A DNA stretch of 64,000 nt. Origin: Candidatus Saccharicenans subterraneus. GTDB lineage: Bacteria > Acidobacteriota > Aminicenantia > Aminicenantales > Saccharicenantaceae. Under the pieces are notes generated by a model. The model saw only the letters and a program-made list of their open reading frames with translations, ran no database searches and was not told where the DNA came from. The stretch lies in the NCBI GenBank assembly GCA_003426165.1, contig QUAH01000001.1:1-64000 (forward strand), read 5' to 3'. Position 1 is the first letter of the stretch. The number at the start of each line of letters is the position of its first letter. A program made the position numbers and the translations under genes. Below are positions 27,401-35,924 of this stretch, piece after piece.

Positions 27401-27571
27401 CCGCTGCTTTTTGCCCGCGGTCCCGGGTCAGAGGTGCAAAGGCCTTTGGCCACGGTGGTGGTCGGCGGGTTGATCACCTCAACCATCCTGACTCTGCTCC
27501 TGCTGCCGGTCCTTTTCCGCTGGACCTGCGGGATTAGAGAAAATAACCAGGAAATAAGCGGGCAGAATTAA
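24455..27571 (+). CDS. Heavy-metal efflux RND pump (CusA/CzcA family)
   Basis: 1038 residues with the standard RND layout: TM1, a large periplasmic loop, TM2-6 with an amphipathic segment, a second loop and TM8-12. FPDVTSVQVEI after TM1 is typical of the HME subfamily. In TM4 the motif is AISIGMIIDAAIIQVEN, close to CusA and lacking the DFG-type aspartate of CzcA. That leans toward monovalent or other substrates, but the exact metal is not determined. It forms a tripartite pump with the two preceding genes. Confidence 0.9.
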   Translation: MIEKVIHFSLRERLLVIILILLIIAAGIYSFLRLPIDAFPDVTSVQVEILSYAPGYSPFEIEKFVTFPLEITLRGLPGLTQLRSVSRAGLSVITAVFEDRTDIYFARQQVFERLSEAREKMPEGVETTLGPVATAMGEIFQYTIEGNEPGAGEDWTAYLTELRTLQDWVITPVLKSVPGVIDVNSFGGYIKQYLVRVDPGQLLKYDLTLSEVVEAIRNSNLNVGGNVVERGQQQFIVRGTGLFNTLEDIKRSVVRTDRGVPVLVQDVASVEPGFAVRQGASLINGEKEAVGGIVLMLKGENSRAVTRRVEEKVREINNSGLLPAGLKIVPFYKRTDIVEKSVRTIEEALLLGALLVILVIFVFLRSFRGSLVVVLSLPLAVLLTFVVMKQAGLTANLMSLGGLAISIGMIIDAAIIQVENIQRHLAETRKKDLATFLRAVMEVRKPSIFGEMIIALTFIPLLSLQGIEGKMFSPLAITLSIAIICSLLISLFIIPGLAFLILKVPAERQDRVMAGLNKIYASGLRWSLRHGWVVAGLMVVLLAASLWLIPSLGREFIPIMDEGAFDMDIQMLPGISLTKALDITREVERRLKQFPELDTIVSRTGQTGIALEARGVEKTGFVGSLRPRREWTSARTREELTEKMRQAIADIPGISFSFSQPIACRIDELVAGTRAQLIIKLFGEDLEILRTKAAEIAAVVKGIRGTSDLVVETISGQPYMVVDLDRPALQRHGLRAAEVLSMVETASAGKAVARMYEGERAFDVVVKYPENLRRSAEQLRTLLVDTPGGYRLPLGQLARIQEVEGPAQISREAGFRRIGLEVNISGRDLGSFVAEARQRINRQVSLPPGYRLEWGGQFENQQRAMRRLAIIVPITLLLIFFLLFSTFDSFKLALLVLLTLPFALIGGIFSLWLSGLYLSVPASVGFIALLGIAVLNGVVLVSYFQQLTRNSCFPFDEAIVQAAGKRLRPVLMTALTTLLGLLPLLFARGPGSEVQRPLATVVVGGLITSTILTLLLLPVLFRWTCGIRENNQEISGQN

Positions 27572-27580
27572 ACTTATATG

Positions 27581-27623
27581 GGCCACCCGGACAGGCCGGG
27601 ACACCTCTACAAATTGGGTGGCC
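27581..27623 (+). terminator. Nested stem-loop after the RND pump gene
   Basis: GGCCACCC (27581-27588) pairs with GGGTGGCC (27616-27623), and an inner CCGG/CCGG hairpin sits in the loop. There is no T-run, so it may stabilise the 3' end rather than terminate by itself. Confidence 0.35.
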
Positions 27624-27818
27624 AAAACCTCAAGCCGCCGGTGGTCTGGCCAGCCTGGCGTTATCGAAACAGGACCCAGAACGGCTCAGACTCATCTTGA
27701 TTGAAACTATAAATAAGGAAGTAGCATGGAGGCCTATAGGGCCTGATGGGGAAGGCTCGAAAGAGCTTAAACAAAACGGATAAGAGCCGGGTCCGATGAG
27801 GTCCCCGCCGGAGCGGCC

Positions 27819-30008
27819 TCAGACCCTCCACCAGTAGGAAAACTTGATGAAATAATAGCGACCGGTCAGCTGGTAGCGGTCAGTTCCCAGGCGTTCCCGG
27901 TAATCCTCCACGCCCAGGTAAAGGCAGGTGCCCGGGTTGAGCTCGTAGCCCAGCAGACCGCTCAGGTATATTTTCCTGTAATAACTGTCGTAATCTGTAA
28001 TCGTCCTCAGAAACAACGCCCGGTTAAACTGGAAATTAATCCGCTGGCTCAGGATGGTAACCCTGTAGACTTTTGGGCCGCCCCGGTACTCGTAGAAATT
28101 CAGGTCTTCCAGCCTGAGGGAGGCCACCAGGTTCTGAACCGGCCGGAAACTCAGCTCTCCCTCCAGGGAATTGCTGAACCCCAGGTAGGGCAGGTCATCG
28201 TAATAGATGGAGCTCCCCGTGCTGCCGGAAACCCGCCCGCTGAGCCAGCTCAGCGGGGCCGAAAAAACGGTGAACCGGAATTGCCTCGGCCTGAGGTCCA
28301 CTCCGTTATATTTTTCGAAGGTATCGCTATAATTCAGAAAAATAAATGTCTGCCGCCAGCCGCTGACCATCAGCGACAGGTCTATATCTTCGTCGGTCAG
28401 CACCCAGCTATAGTCATAAACCCGGCGGTAGGAAACGGACGGGGTGACCGAGATTATGTAGTCATTTCCGGGCAGAAAGGCATAGCCGGCCCTGGCATTT
28501 AATGAATGAATGTCCTTGCGACGCAGAAAACCCAGCCCGGCTTCAAATTCGGGATGAACGCTGAACCAGTCCAGGGAATAGTTGAGATGCCGGTCCTGGT
28601 GGTTAAAACCGAAATGCCAGGCCGGGGCCAGGACGGTCTTGATCTCGGCCACCCTGCTGCGGGAGCCGACCAGCTGAAAGGCCAGCCGGTTGGTCTGGGA
28701 AATCTTGAATTGCCCGTCGAGGCCGGCCAGTCGGTTGTAACCTGAAAAAATCGAACTGCCCGCCGCCCCCATCTCCTTGTCGGCAGCGATAAAACCGAGG
28801 TAGGACTCGGAATAGAGGTCCTGGCGCAGGCGCAGAACGCTGTTCAGGGAGCGGTAAGCCGAATTCTCATCCAGGAGGGGAGCGCCCGGTATTTCTATAC
28901 CCGAAGGCAGGTCATCCAGGGCGGACATCACGCCGAAACTGGTGTTTCCGAGTTTACCGGTCAGCTTGGCCGCCCAGACCGGCGAGACTATCTTGCGCGG
29001 ATAGAGCAATTCAAAGGGGGTATCAAATATATCCTTGCCTTCCAGGAAGAAGGGCCTTTTTTCGGGATAATACAGCGGGTAGCGCTGGTTGACCTCGTTC
29101 TGGGGAATGTCGGCTTCGATCTGGCTGAAGTCGGGATTGAGGGCCAGGTCGGCGGTCACGTCGGAGGTTATCCCGTACTTGAGGTTGGCCCCTATCTCCG
29201 GCTGGAATTTCTCACCCAGAGCCTTGCTCCCCACCACCGTCGGCATGAGTTCCAGGTTCTTGCCCCGCACCAGGCTCTGGTTAAGGCTCAGCCGCCCGGC
29301 CTGGACCAGCAGCCCGTTGATATCCCGGGAGCGAGCCGGCCAGTACAGGTCTTCGTTCTTGCGCGGAATCTCCCGGCGCAGGATAATCCCCCAGGACTGA
29401 ACGTTTTGATTGGGGAATCTCAGGCTCTTAAACGGTATGGCCATTTCCACCACGTAACCGTGGGCGTTCCGCCTGGCCGCCGAATGGAAGTAGCCATTCC
29501 AGTTCCGGTCTATCCGGTCAAAACTTTCTGCCCGCCCCCGATTTCGCCGGGGATTAGCCTCAACATAGATCCCGTCAACCTGCACCCCGCTGGGATTGGC
29601 CTCAAAAACGAAGGCCCGGCGTCGGTCGTTAAAAGTGTCGAGGTAGACATAGACCACATCATCTCCCTGGACCCGGTCTCGCTGGCACAGAGTGCAGCGG
29701 ATACTTTCCGGGCGGGAATCCTGGCAGTCAAAAGCTATGTACAGGTTATGGCTATCATAGCCGAGGTAAACGGTGGTCTTTTCGCTGGGAGCGGCACCTT
29801 CCTGGGGTTCGTATTGAACAAAATCGGTTATGACCGTGGCCGCCAGCCATTCGGGATTGCCCAGCTCTCCGTCTATCCGGGGCGGCTTGGTTAAGAACCT
29901 CGGTTCGACCACCGGGCCTTCCCGGGTAGCAGAAAACGAAGTGCCGGCCGCGGACAGAAAAAGCAGGACCGGTACCCAAAACTTGAATAGATGGCTCCCC
30001 GGTCTCAC
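27819..30008 (-). CDS. DUF5916 outer-membrane protein with CBM9-like N-terminal domain
   Basis: 729 residues. A signal peptide (about 1-26) is followed by a carbohydrate-binding family 9-like domain (about 35-225, with IDGELGNPEWLAA and VYLGYDSHNLYIAF). A long beta-rich region of alternating hydrophobic residues ends in aromatic FSYWWRV, as expected of an outer-membrane beta-barrel. The start is GTG. Family role is poorly known. It is the last gene of the ECF-controlled MacAB-TolC-like operon, 17 bases after TolC, which suggests an envelope-related role. Confidence 0.82.
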   Translation of the reverse strand: MRPGSHLFKFWVPVLLFLSAAGTSFSATREGPVVEPRFLTKPPRIDGELGNPEWLAATVITDFVQYEPQEGAAPSEKTTVYLGYDSHNLYIAFDCQDSRPESIRCTLCQRDRVQGDDVVYVYLDTFNDRRRAFVFEANPSGVQVDGIYVEANPRRNRGRAESFDRIDRNWNGYFHSAARRNAHGYVVEMAIPFKSLRFPNQNVQSWGIILRREIPRKNEDLYWPARSRDINGLLVQAGRLSLNQSLVRGKNLELMPTVVGSKALGEKFQPEIGANLKYGITSDVTADLALNPDFSQIEADIPQNEVNQRYPLYYPEKRPFFLEGKDIFDTPFELLYPRKIVSPVWAAKLTGKLGNTSFGVMSALDDLPSGIEIPGAPLLDENSAYRSLNSVLRLRQDLYSESYLGFIAADKEMGAAGSSIFSGYNRLAGLDGQFKISQTNRLAFQLVGSRSRVAEIKTVLAPAWHFGFNHQDRHLNYSLDWFSVHPEFEAGLGFLRRKDIHSLNARAGYAFLPGNDYIISVTPSVSYRRVYDYSWVLTDEDIDLSLMVSGWRQTFIFLNYSDTFEKYNGVDLRPRQFRFTVFSAPLSWLSGRVSGSTGSSIYYDDLPYLGFSNSLEGELSFRPVQNLVASLRLEDLNFYEYRGGPKVYRVTILSQRINFQFNRALFLRTITDYDSYYRKIYLSGLLGYELNPGTCLYLGVEDYRERLGTDRYQLTGRYYFIKFSYWWRV

Positions 30009-30025
30009 CTGGTCTCAGCCTTGGT

Positions 30026-31597
30026 TCAATCCTGGACGGTAAAATCCACCAGCTTCATGTTGCGGTTCTTAAGGCTCAAACCGAGAGCCCGTTCCAGGTT
30101 GGCCAGGGAAATGTTGTAGTCGATGATGGACTTGAGCTCGGTGGCCCTGGCGTTGGCCAGGTCCCTCTGGTACATCAGCACGGTGTAATTGGTGCTCTGT
30201 CCCACCTTCAGCTTTTCCTCTTCGGCCGCCAGCTTCTGCTCCTGCAGTTCCCGGGCCACCCGGTAGGCCTGGACTCTTTTCAGGTTGGCCTCCACATCGC
30301 GCAGGGCGGTTTTTATCTCCAGCAGAGCCTGCTGTTCCTTCTGCTTCAGGCTGAGCATGGCCTGCTCCAGGTTGATCTTGGCCTGGGCGTAGCTGGCCCG
30401 GGAGACCACGTTGCTCAGGGGGATGTTCAGGCTCAGCCCGATTGACCAGTTCTGGTACCTAAAATTGAGAGCGTCTTTAATTGAATCGCTTCTGGGACCG
30501 GGAATGACACCTATGACCACTCCGGTCAACGGATTGTTATCCTGATAGATAATCCGGTCACCGGAAATTCCCGGGCTCCAGTAAGAAGCGTTAAGATTCA
30601 GCTGCGGCAGAAGCTGGTTCTTGGCCACCGACAGGTTGAACCTCTGGTTCCTGATGTCGATCTGCGAACTGCGCAGGTCGGGTCGGTTGGCCAGGGCGAT
30701 GCCCAGGGCCTCCTCGAGCGAGATGGCTTTCTGTTCAAACCGTGGTCTGTCGACGGGAATTATGGCCGTGTACTGTTTTTCCTCTTCCTGGCTCATGTTC
30801 ATCAGGACGCGGAGCTGGTCTTCGGCATTTTTCACGGCCAGCTCGGCCTGGATGATGTCGGCCTCCCTGGTAGCCACTTCCGACTGGGCGCTCAGGATTT
30901 CGATCGGGGCCAGGGTGCCTATCTCCACCGACCTTTTATTTTTCTCCAGCAGTTCCTGAGCCAGCTTCAGGGACTGGCGCCTGACTTCCAGGGTGTCAAT
31001 GGCATAGGACAGGGCCCAGTAGGCCTGTTCCACCGAATAAATTGTATCCATCAGGGTCTTTTCCAGCTGGGCCTGGGAGATTTCCAGGCTGTTCCGGGCA
31101 ATGATGATTTCCTTCCGGCTGATGTTGTAACCAAAATTCTGAAGCAGGGGCTGGGTAAAGTCGAAGCGGAGGGTGCTGCCGTAACGGGGATTGATGGTCT
31201 GGAATCTCTGGGTGGTATCGTTCTTGTAAGTATCCAGGCTGAGGTTCAAGGTGCCACCAAAGGGTATGGACTGGGACAGGCTGCCAGAGAGCGAGTTGTA
31301 CTGGGTCCGGGTGCTTTCCGTGGCTTCCAGCCAGGAATAGGAGGCGGTGTTGGTCTCCCTCTGGTTAAAATTAAAGGACAGCGTCGGATAATATTTTTCC
31401 CTGGCCCTGGACAGGCTGGCGGCGGCCAGCTCCGGGCTGAGTTCCTGGATGGCCACCGACAGGTTGTTTTTCATGGTCCGGACTATGCATTCTTCCAGGG
31501 TCAGCCGCAAGACCCTTTCCTCCTGGGCCTGCAGGCCGACGCTCACCAGAAGAATGGCTATCACTGCTAAGCTCAGGCCTTTTAATTTTCTGTTCAT
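30026..31597 (-). CDS. TolC-family outer-membrane efflux protein
   Basis: 523 residues. Signal peptide about 1-24, then two TolC repeats of helical hairpins (LTLEECIVRTMKNNLSVAI begins the first; ISLEEALGIALANRPDLRSS the second). It would provide the outer-membrane exit for the MacA/ABC system encoded upstream in the same operon. It is 57 bases after the permease gene. Distinct from and longer than the RND-associated TolC at 22068. Confidence 0.9.
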   Translation of the reverse strand: MNRKLKGLSLAVIAILLVSVGLQAQEERVLRLTLEECIVRTMKNNLSVAIQELSPELAAASLSRAREKYYPTLSFNFNQRETNTASYSWLEATESTRTQYNSLSGSLSQSIPFGGTLNLSLDTYKNDTTQRFQTINPRYGSTLRFDFTQPLLQNFGYNISRKEIIIARNSLEISQAQLEKTLMDTIYSVEQAYWALSYAIDTLEVRRQSLKLAQELLEKNKRSVEIGTLAPIEILSAQSEVATREADIIQAELAVKNAEDQLRVLMNMSQEEEKQYTAIIPVDRPRFEQKAISLEEALGIALANRPDLRSSQIDIRNQRFNLSVAKNQLLPQLNLNASYWSPGISGDRIIYQDNNPLTGVVIGVIPGPRSDSIKDALNFRYQNWSIGLSLNIPLSNVVSRASYAQAKINLEQAMLSLKQKEQQALLEIKTALRDVEANLKRVQAYRVARELQEQKLAAEEEKLKVGQSTNYTVLMYQRDLANARATELKSIIDYNISLANLERALGLSLKNRNMKLVDFTVQD

Positions 31598-31654
31598 TTT
31601 AACCTCCAGACTTCTATGTCAACAGTGGTTTAACCGTAATATCTTCATTTAATC

Positions 31655-32881
31655 TTATTCATAACGCAGGGCTTCTATCGGGTCGAGCTTGGAAGCCTTC
31701 CTGGCCGGGTAATAGCCGAAGAAAATACCGACCGAAGCCGCGAAGAAAAAGGCCAGCATGATGGACTCGGGGGTGACCACGGTGGTGATGTTGGAAAAAA
31801 GCGAGATGTACTTCATCAACCGGGAAGCTCCCACCCCCACAATGATGCCGATTACACCCCCGGTGACGCTCAGCACCACGGCTTCAATCAGGAACTGAAG
31901 CAGGATATCGCGCTCGCGGGCTCCGACGGCCAGGCGAACGCCTATCTCCCGGATGCGCTCGGTCACCGAGACCAGCATGATGTTCATGATGCCTATCCCG
32001 CCCACGATCAGCGAAATGCCGGCAATCGAGCCCAGCAGGATGGTCATGATCTTGGTGGACTCGGCCGCGCTCTCGGCCACGTCGGCGATGTTCCGCACCT
32101 GGAAGTCATCCTCGGCTCCGGGGGCGATGCGGTGTCTTTCCCTCATCAGTTCTTCAATCTGCCGCTGGGCCTCGCTGGTCTTATCGGCCGAAACGGCGGC
32201 CACATCTATAGAGTTTATATAATCGACCCCGCGCAGCCGGCGCATGACCGTGGTATAGGGTGCGGCAATCATGTCATCGCGGTTAAAAAACCCGCCCTGC
32301 TCGCCCTTGCTTTCCAGGACCCCGATGACCGTAAACGGGATTTTATTTATTCTGATGGTCTTGCCGATGGGGTCCTCATCCTCAAACAGGTTCTGCTTGA
32401 CCAGGCTGCCCAGGACGCAGACCTTGGCTCCCGAGGCCACGTGGGATTCATCAAAGTAGACACCCTCGACCACCCTCCAGTTTCTGATTTCCGGGAACTT
32501 TTCACCGGTGCCCTGGATCTGGGTATTCCAGTTCTTGTTAGCATAGACCACCTGGGCCCTGGTGTTGATGGAAGGGGAGGTAGCCTTCACCGCGTCACAA
32601 CGCTCCTCGATGGCCTTGGCATCATCCGGCTTCAGGTTGGTGAAACCGCCAAAGCCCGACTGAACACCGCGGATGTTCCTGCTTCCCGGGTAAACGAAGA
32701 GCAGGTTGGTGCCCATGGAGGCAAACCTTTCCTCGATGCCTTTCTTGGCGCCTTCACCGATGCTGACCATGGCAATGACCGCGGCCACGCCGATGATGAT
32801 GCCCAGGATGGTCAGGAAGGAGCGCATTTTATTTCGGGCCAGAGCCCTCATCGATACTCGCAATATTCTTAAAATCTTCAT
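31655..32881 (-). CDS. MacB-type ABC transporter permease (FtsX-like)
   Basis: A 408-residue mechanotransmission-type permease: TM1 (about 18-42), a MacB periplasmic core domain (about 45-245), and an FtsX domain with three TM segments near the C-terminus. MRSFLTILGIIIGVAAVIAM and the end YPARKASKLDPIEALRYE are diagnostic. The ATP-binding domain is a separate gene directly upstream, unlike E. coli MacB where they are fused. The substrate could be an antibiotic, lipid, peptide or siderophore; not determined. Confidence 0.9.
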   Translation of the reverse strand: MKILRILRVSMRALARNKMRSFLTILGIIIGVAAVIAMVSIGEGAKKGIEERFASMGTNLLFVYPGSRNIRGVQSGFGGFTNLKPDDAKAIEERCDAVKATSPSINTRAQVVYANKNWNTQIQGTGEKFPEIRNWRVVEGVYFDESHVASGAKVCVLGSLVKQNLFEDEDPIGKTIRINKIPFTVIGVLESKGEQGGFFNRDDMIAAPYTTVMRRLRGVDYINSIDVAAVSADKTSEAQRQIEELMRERHRIAPGAEDDFQVRNIADVAESAAESTKIMTILLGSIAGISLIVGGIGIMNIMLVSVTERIREIGVRLAVGARERDILLQFLIEAVVLSVTGGVIGIIVGVGASRLMKYISLFSNITTVVTPESIMLAFFFAASVGIFFGYYPARKASKLDPIEALRYE

Positions 32882-32882
32882 G

Positions 32883-33620
32883 TCATCCTCCGCTGGCCGG
32901 AGCCCGGTCGCAGGCTCCCTGGGAAACTTCCTCGCCCACGATCTGGCCGTCTTTCAGGTACAGGCGCCGTCTGGCGTAGGAAGCGATAACCGGGTCGTGC
33001 GTCACCATGATCAGGGTGATGTTTCTCTCCTGGTTAAGCCGGCAGAAGATATCCATGATTTCAGCGCCGGTCTTGGAATCCAGGTTGCCGGTGGGTTCAT
33101 CGGCCAGAATCAGAGTGGGGTCATTGACCAGGGCCCTGGCGATGGCCACCCGCTGCATCTGCCCGCCGGAGAGCTGGTTGGTCCGGTGATGCTCCCAGCC
33201 CTTGAGTCCCACCGCGGCCAGGGCAGCCATGGCCCTGTCCCTGGCTTCCTTGCTGCTGATGTGAGAATAGATCATCGGCAGCTCCACGTTCTCCAGGGCG
33301 CTGGTCCGGCTGAGAAGGTTGAAATTCTGGAAAACAAAGCCTATCTTACGGTTGCGGATGGCGGCCATCTCGTCGCGGCTCAGCTTGGAAACGTCCACTC
33401 CTTCCAGGAAATACTGCCCGGAAGTCGGCCGGTCGAGCAAACCCAGGATGCTCATCAGGGTTGATTTTCCCGAACCGGAGGGCCCCATGATGGCCAGGAA
33501 CTCAGAGTAGTTGACGCTGTAGGTGATGCCCCTCAGGGCCTGAACCTGGGTTTCGCCAATCTGGTATATCCTGACGATGTTTTCGAGTCTGATAATCTTA
33601 TCGTTCATCTCAAGACCCAT
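32883..33620 (-). CDS. MacB/LolD-type ABC transporter ATP-binding protein
   Basis: 245 residues. Walker A GPSGSGKST, signature LSGGQMQRVAIARAL, Walker B LILADEPTGNLD, and a downstream H-loop (VTHDP). This subfamily powers MacB/LolCDE/FtsX permeases. It starts 5 bases after the adaptor gene and ends one base before the permease gene, so all three form one transporter. Confidence 0.93.
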   Translation of the reverse strand: MGLEMNDKIIRLENIVRIYQIGETQVQALRGITYSVNYSEFLAIMGPSGSGKSTLMSILGLLDRPTSGQYFLEGVDVSKLSRDEMAAIRNRKIGFVFQNFNLLSRTSALENVELPMIYSHISSKEARDRAMAALAAVGLKGWEHHRTNQLSGGQMQRVAIARALVNDPTLILADEPTGNLDSKTGAEIMDIFCRLNQERNITLIMVTHDPVIASYARRRLYLKDGQIVGEEVSQGACDRAPASGG

Positions 33621-33625
33621 CTTTA

Positions 33626-34990
33626 TTACCTTCGCGGCATCATGAAGAAAGCGCCGCCCGGAGGTCCCTGCTGGGTAGTCCGGCTGCTGGAACCGGTGGC
33701 AGTCATCAGACCAACTATCACTTCATCTCCCTCTTTGAGGTTATCGCTTTTTATCTCGGTGAAGGAATTATCGCTGACGCCGGTTCTGACGAAAACCACC
33801 TTGAGGTTGCCCTTCTCATCCAGCATCCAGACCCGGGAAGGCTGGCGGCGCTGGCCGCTCTGTCCGGCCTGGCCCCCGCCCATTCCGGCCCTCTGGCCCA
33901 TCTGGCTGGGGTCGAACATTCTCTGTCCGCCCTGTCCGGCTCCCGGCCCGGCCTCCCCGCCGGCCTGCTGGCGCCTGGCGGCCATTTCCTCAAAGGCCGC
34001 TCTCATTATCTTCTGAAGTTCCTCTGGCGAAAGCTCCGGCGTAAACCGCAGGGCGGCGTTGGGAACACGCAGGACGTTTCTGGCCTCGCCGACGATGATG
34101 GAACAGGTGGCAGTCATGCCGGGCAGTAGCTTCAGGCTGGAGTTATCGACATCGATGATGGCCGAGTAGCTGACCACGTTCTGCACAGTCTGAGCTGAAT
34201 AACGGACCTGGCGGACCACTCCGTTAAAAGTTTCGTTCTGGTAGGATTCAACCGTGAACTTAACTTTCTGGCCCTCTTTCACCTTGCCCACGTCGGCTTC
34301 GTCCACCAGGCATTCCACTTCCATCTTGGTCAGGTCGTTGGCAATTTCAAAGAGCTTGGGCGCCTGGAAACTGGCGGCCACCGTCTGCCCGACGTTGATG
34401 TTCCTGGAAATGACCACGCCGTCGATCGGGGAGCGGATGATGGCGTAACTCAGGTCGACCTTGCTGGCTTCCAGCTGGCTCTTGGCCTGCTCGGTGCGAG
34501 CTTCCTGGGAGATCAGGTCGGACTTGGCCTGAAGGTAATTGGCTTCCGCCTGCTCTTTTTCTTCGTAGGAAATCAGGTTTTTCTCAAAAAGACTCAGAGC
34601 TCTCTCATATTTTTTCTGGGCAATCTCCAGGGCAATCTTGGCCCTCTCCAGGGCAGCCCGGGCACTCTGGTAGTTGGCCTCGTTCTGCTCAATCTTGGCC
34701 TTTAACTGGGACTGGTCCAGCTCGGCCAGGATATCGCCCTTTTTTACTCTGGAATTAAAATCCACGTAAATCTTTTCTATCTTGCCGGAAACCTGGCTGC
34801 CGACTTCCACCAGCACCACCGGGTTCAGGGTGCCGGTGGCCGTGACCACGGCTTCGATATCGCCGCGGGTGACCTTTTCCGTCCGGTACTTGGGCTTATT
34901 TTTGGAACCCTTTTTGAGCAGGGTAAAACCCAGGACCAGGCCGATTATGACCACTGCGGCCAGGATGATGAGTACGGTCTTCTTCTTCAT
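33626..34990 (-). CDS. MacA/HlyD-family periplasmic adaptor
   Basis: 454 residues. An N-terminal membrane anchor (about 4-24) is followed by a lipoyl/barrel-sandwich segment, a long coiled-coil hairpin (about 90-190, rich in Ala/Glu/Lys/Gln) and a beta-barrel. An unusual Gly/Gln/Arg-rich low-complexity insertion lies at about residues 340-390, after which beta structure resumes. It links the ABC permease to TolC. It starts 2 bases after the Spy-like gene. Confidence 0.9.
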   Translation of the reverse strand: MKKKTVLIILAAVVIIGLVLGFTLLKKGSKNKPKYRTEKVTRGDIEAVVTATGTLNPVVLVEVGSQVSGKIEKIYVDFNSRVKKGDILAELDQSQLKAKIEQNEANYQSARAALERAKIALEIAQKKYERALSLFEKNLISYEEKEQAEANYLQAKSDLISQEARTEQAKSQLEASKVDLSYAIIRSPIDGVVISRNINVGQTVAASFQAPKLFEIANDLTKMEVECLVDEADVGKVKEGQKVKFTVESYQNETFNGVVRQVRYSAQTVQNVVSYSAIIDVDNSSLKLLPGMTATCSIIVGEARNVLRVPNAALRFTPELSPEELQKIMRAAFEEMAARRQQAGGEAGPGAGQGGQRMFDPSQMGQRAGMGGGQAGQSGQRRQPSRVWMLDEKGNLKVVFVRTGVSDNSFTEIKSDNLKEGDEVIVGLMTATGSSSRTTQQGPPGGAFFMMPRR

Positions 34991-34992
34991 CG

Positions 34993-35430
34993 CTATTCTC
35001 CTTTTTTCTCCTTTTCTGGGGGAGTGGGTGATGTATCATTACGCCGCTCGGGAACTTCCCTTCTGCGCTGGCGCATGTATCTGTCCATCAATTCCTGCAT
35101 CTTCTTTTCTTGCTCCGGGGTGAACACTTCGTCCATCTCGGTCTTGAGCTGTTCGCGTAGCTCGGTCAGGCGGGTGTGCACTTCCTTCCTGAAGGCCTGA
35201 AACCTTTCTTCGCTGCGCTTGAAAACTTCCCTGATTTTCTCTTCCTGTTCGGGGGTGAGCTGCAGCTCCTTGGAAATCACTTCCAGGGTGGGGAAGGGTT
35301 CCTGCCTCTGCCGGGGCACCGGTTTCTTTTTGTCCAGAAACCACCTGTCTCCAAAGACACCCACGGCCACACCGATGATGAAAACGGCTATCAGGGATAG
35401 GGTTACCCAGAGTTTATACTTATTGTTCAT
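34993..35430 (-). CDS. Membrane-anchored Spy/CpxP-like periplasmic protein
   Basis: 145 residues. One TM anchor (about 8-27) is followed by a charged, fully helical periplasmic part with two LTxEQ-type motifs (LTPEQEEKI and FTPEQEKKM) separated by about 50 residues, the hallmark of the Spy/CpxP/CnrX/ZraP fold. Such proteins act as periplasmic chaperones or stress or metal sensors. Its gene overlaps the anti-sigma gene by 4 bp, so a sensor role for the sigma/anti-sigma pair (as CnrX does for CnrYH) is a reasonable inference. No clear metal-binding cluster is seen. Confidence 0.75.
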   Translation of the reverse strand: MNNKYKLWVTLSLIAVFIIGVAVGVFGDRWFLDKKKPVPRQRQEPFPTLEVISKELQLTPEQEEKIREVFKRSEERFQAFRKEVHTRLTELREQLKTEMDEVFTPEQEKKMQELMDRYMRQRRREVPERRNDTSPTPPEKEKKGE

Positions 35431-35924
35431 TGTTTACCTCTCCTGACTGCTTCCTGGCTATCCAGTCCGGCAAACAGCAACTGCAGCTGCCGGTCCTCCG
35501 GCTTCTGGGCATCGAAAATGGCCCTGGTCTCGGCAAGCGGGCTCTGCTCCTGGAAAAGAAGAATCTCCGACTGGCTGAGCTGAACCTCGGCCGGCTGGGC
35601 CAGGAACAGAATGCCCACCAGGACCATGGCCACCACCAGGAACACCGGCACGGCCGCGGCATACCATCTTTCCACCACGGCCCAGAGTGAGGGCTTGCTT
35701 TCGGTCCCCAGTCTGGCCCTCAGCCTCTGTTCAAAATAGGGGAGAGGTTCTGCTTCGGGAAGCCGCAGGTCCGACATAAGCGACTGAAGCTGCCGGTAAT
35801 CGGCCAGCAACCGAGCACAGGAAGGGCAGACCTTGAGGTGTTCTTCCAGCCTGGCGGCGGTTCCGGCTTCCAGCCGCCCGTCCACCAGCCGGGAAATCAA
35901 TTTCTCGGCCCGACGACAATTCAT
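35427..35924 (-). CDS. Zinc-type anti-sigma factor, membrane-bound
   Basis: 165 residues. The N-terminal ZAS domain carries C3, H29, C33 and C36 (HLKVCPSC), the zinc-binding set of RsrA/ChrR-type anti-sigma factors. One TM segment (about 93-113) precedes a short periplasmic tail. It should hold the adjacent ECF sigma factor inactive at the membrane. It overlaps the sigma gene (ATGA) and the Spy-like gene (4 bp). Confidence 0.88.
   Translation of the reverse strand: MNCRRAEKLISRLVDGRLEAGTAARLEEHLKVCPSCARLLADYRQLQSLMSDLRLPEAEPLPYFEQRLRARLGTESKPSLWAVVERWYAAAVPVFLVVAMVLVGILFLAQPAEVQLSQSEILLFQEQSPLAETRAIFDAQKPEDRQLQLLFAGLDSQEAVRRGKQ

Noticed and set aside
32420-32440. Second parS-like CACGTG site
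   Set aside because: Flanks do not match the 16-bp palindrome; the same is true for other CACGTG occurrences in the window.
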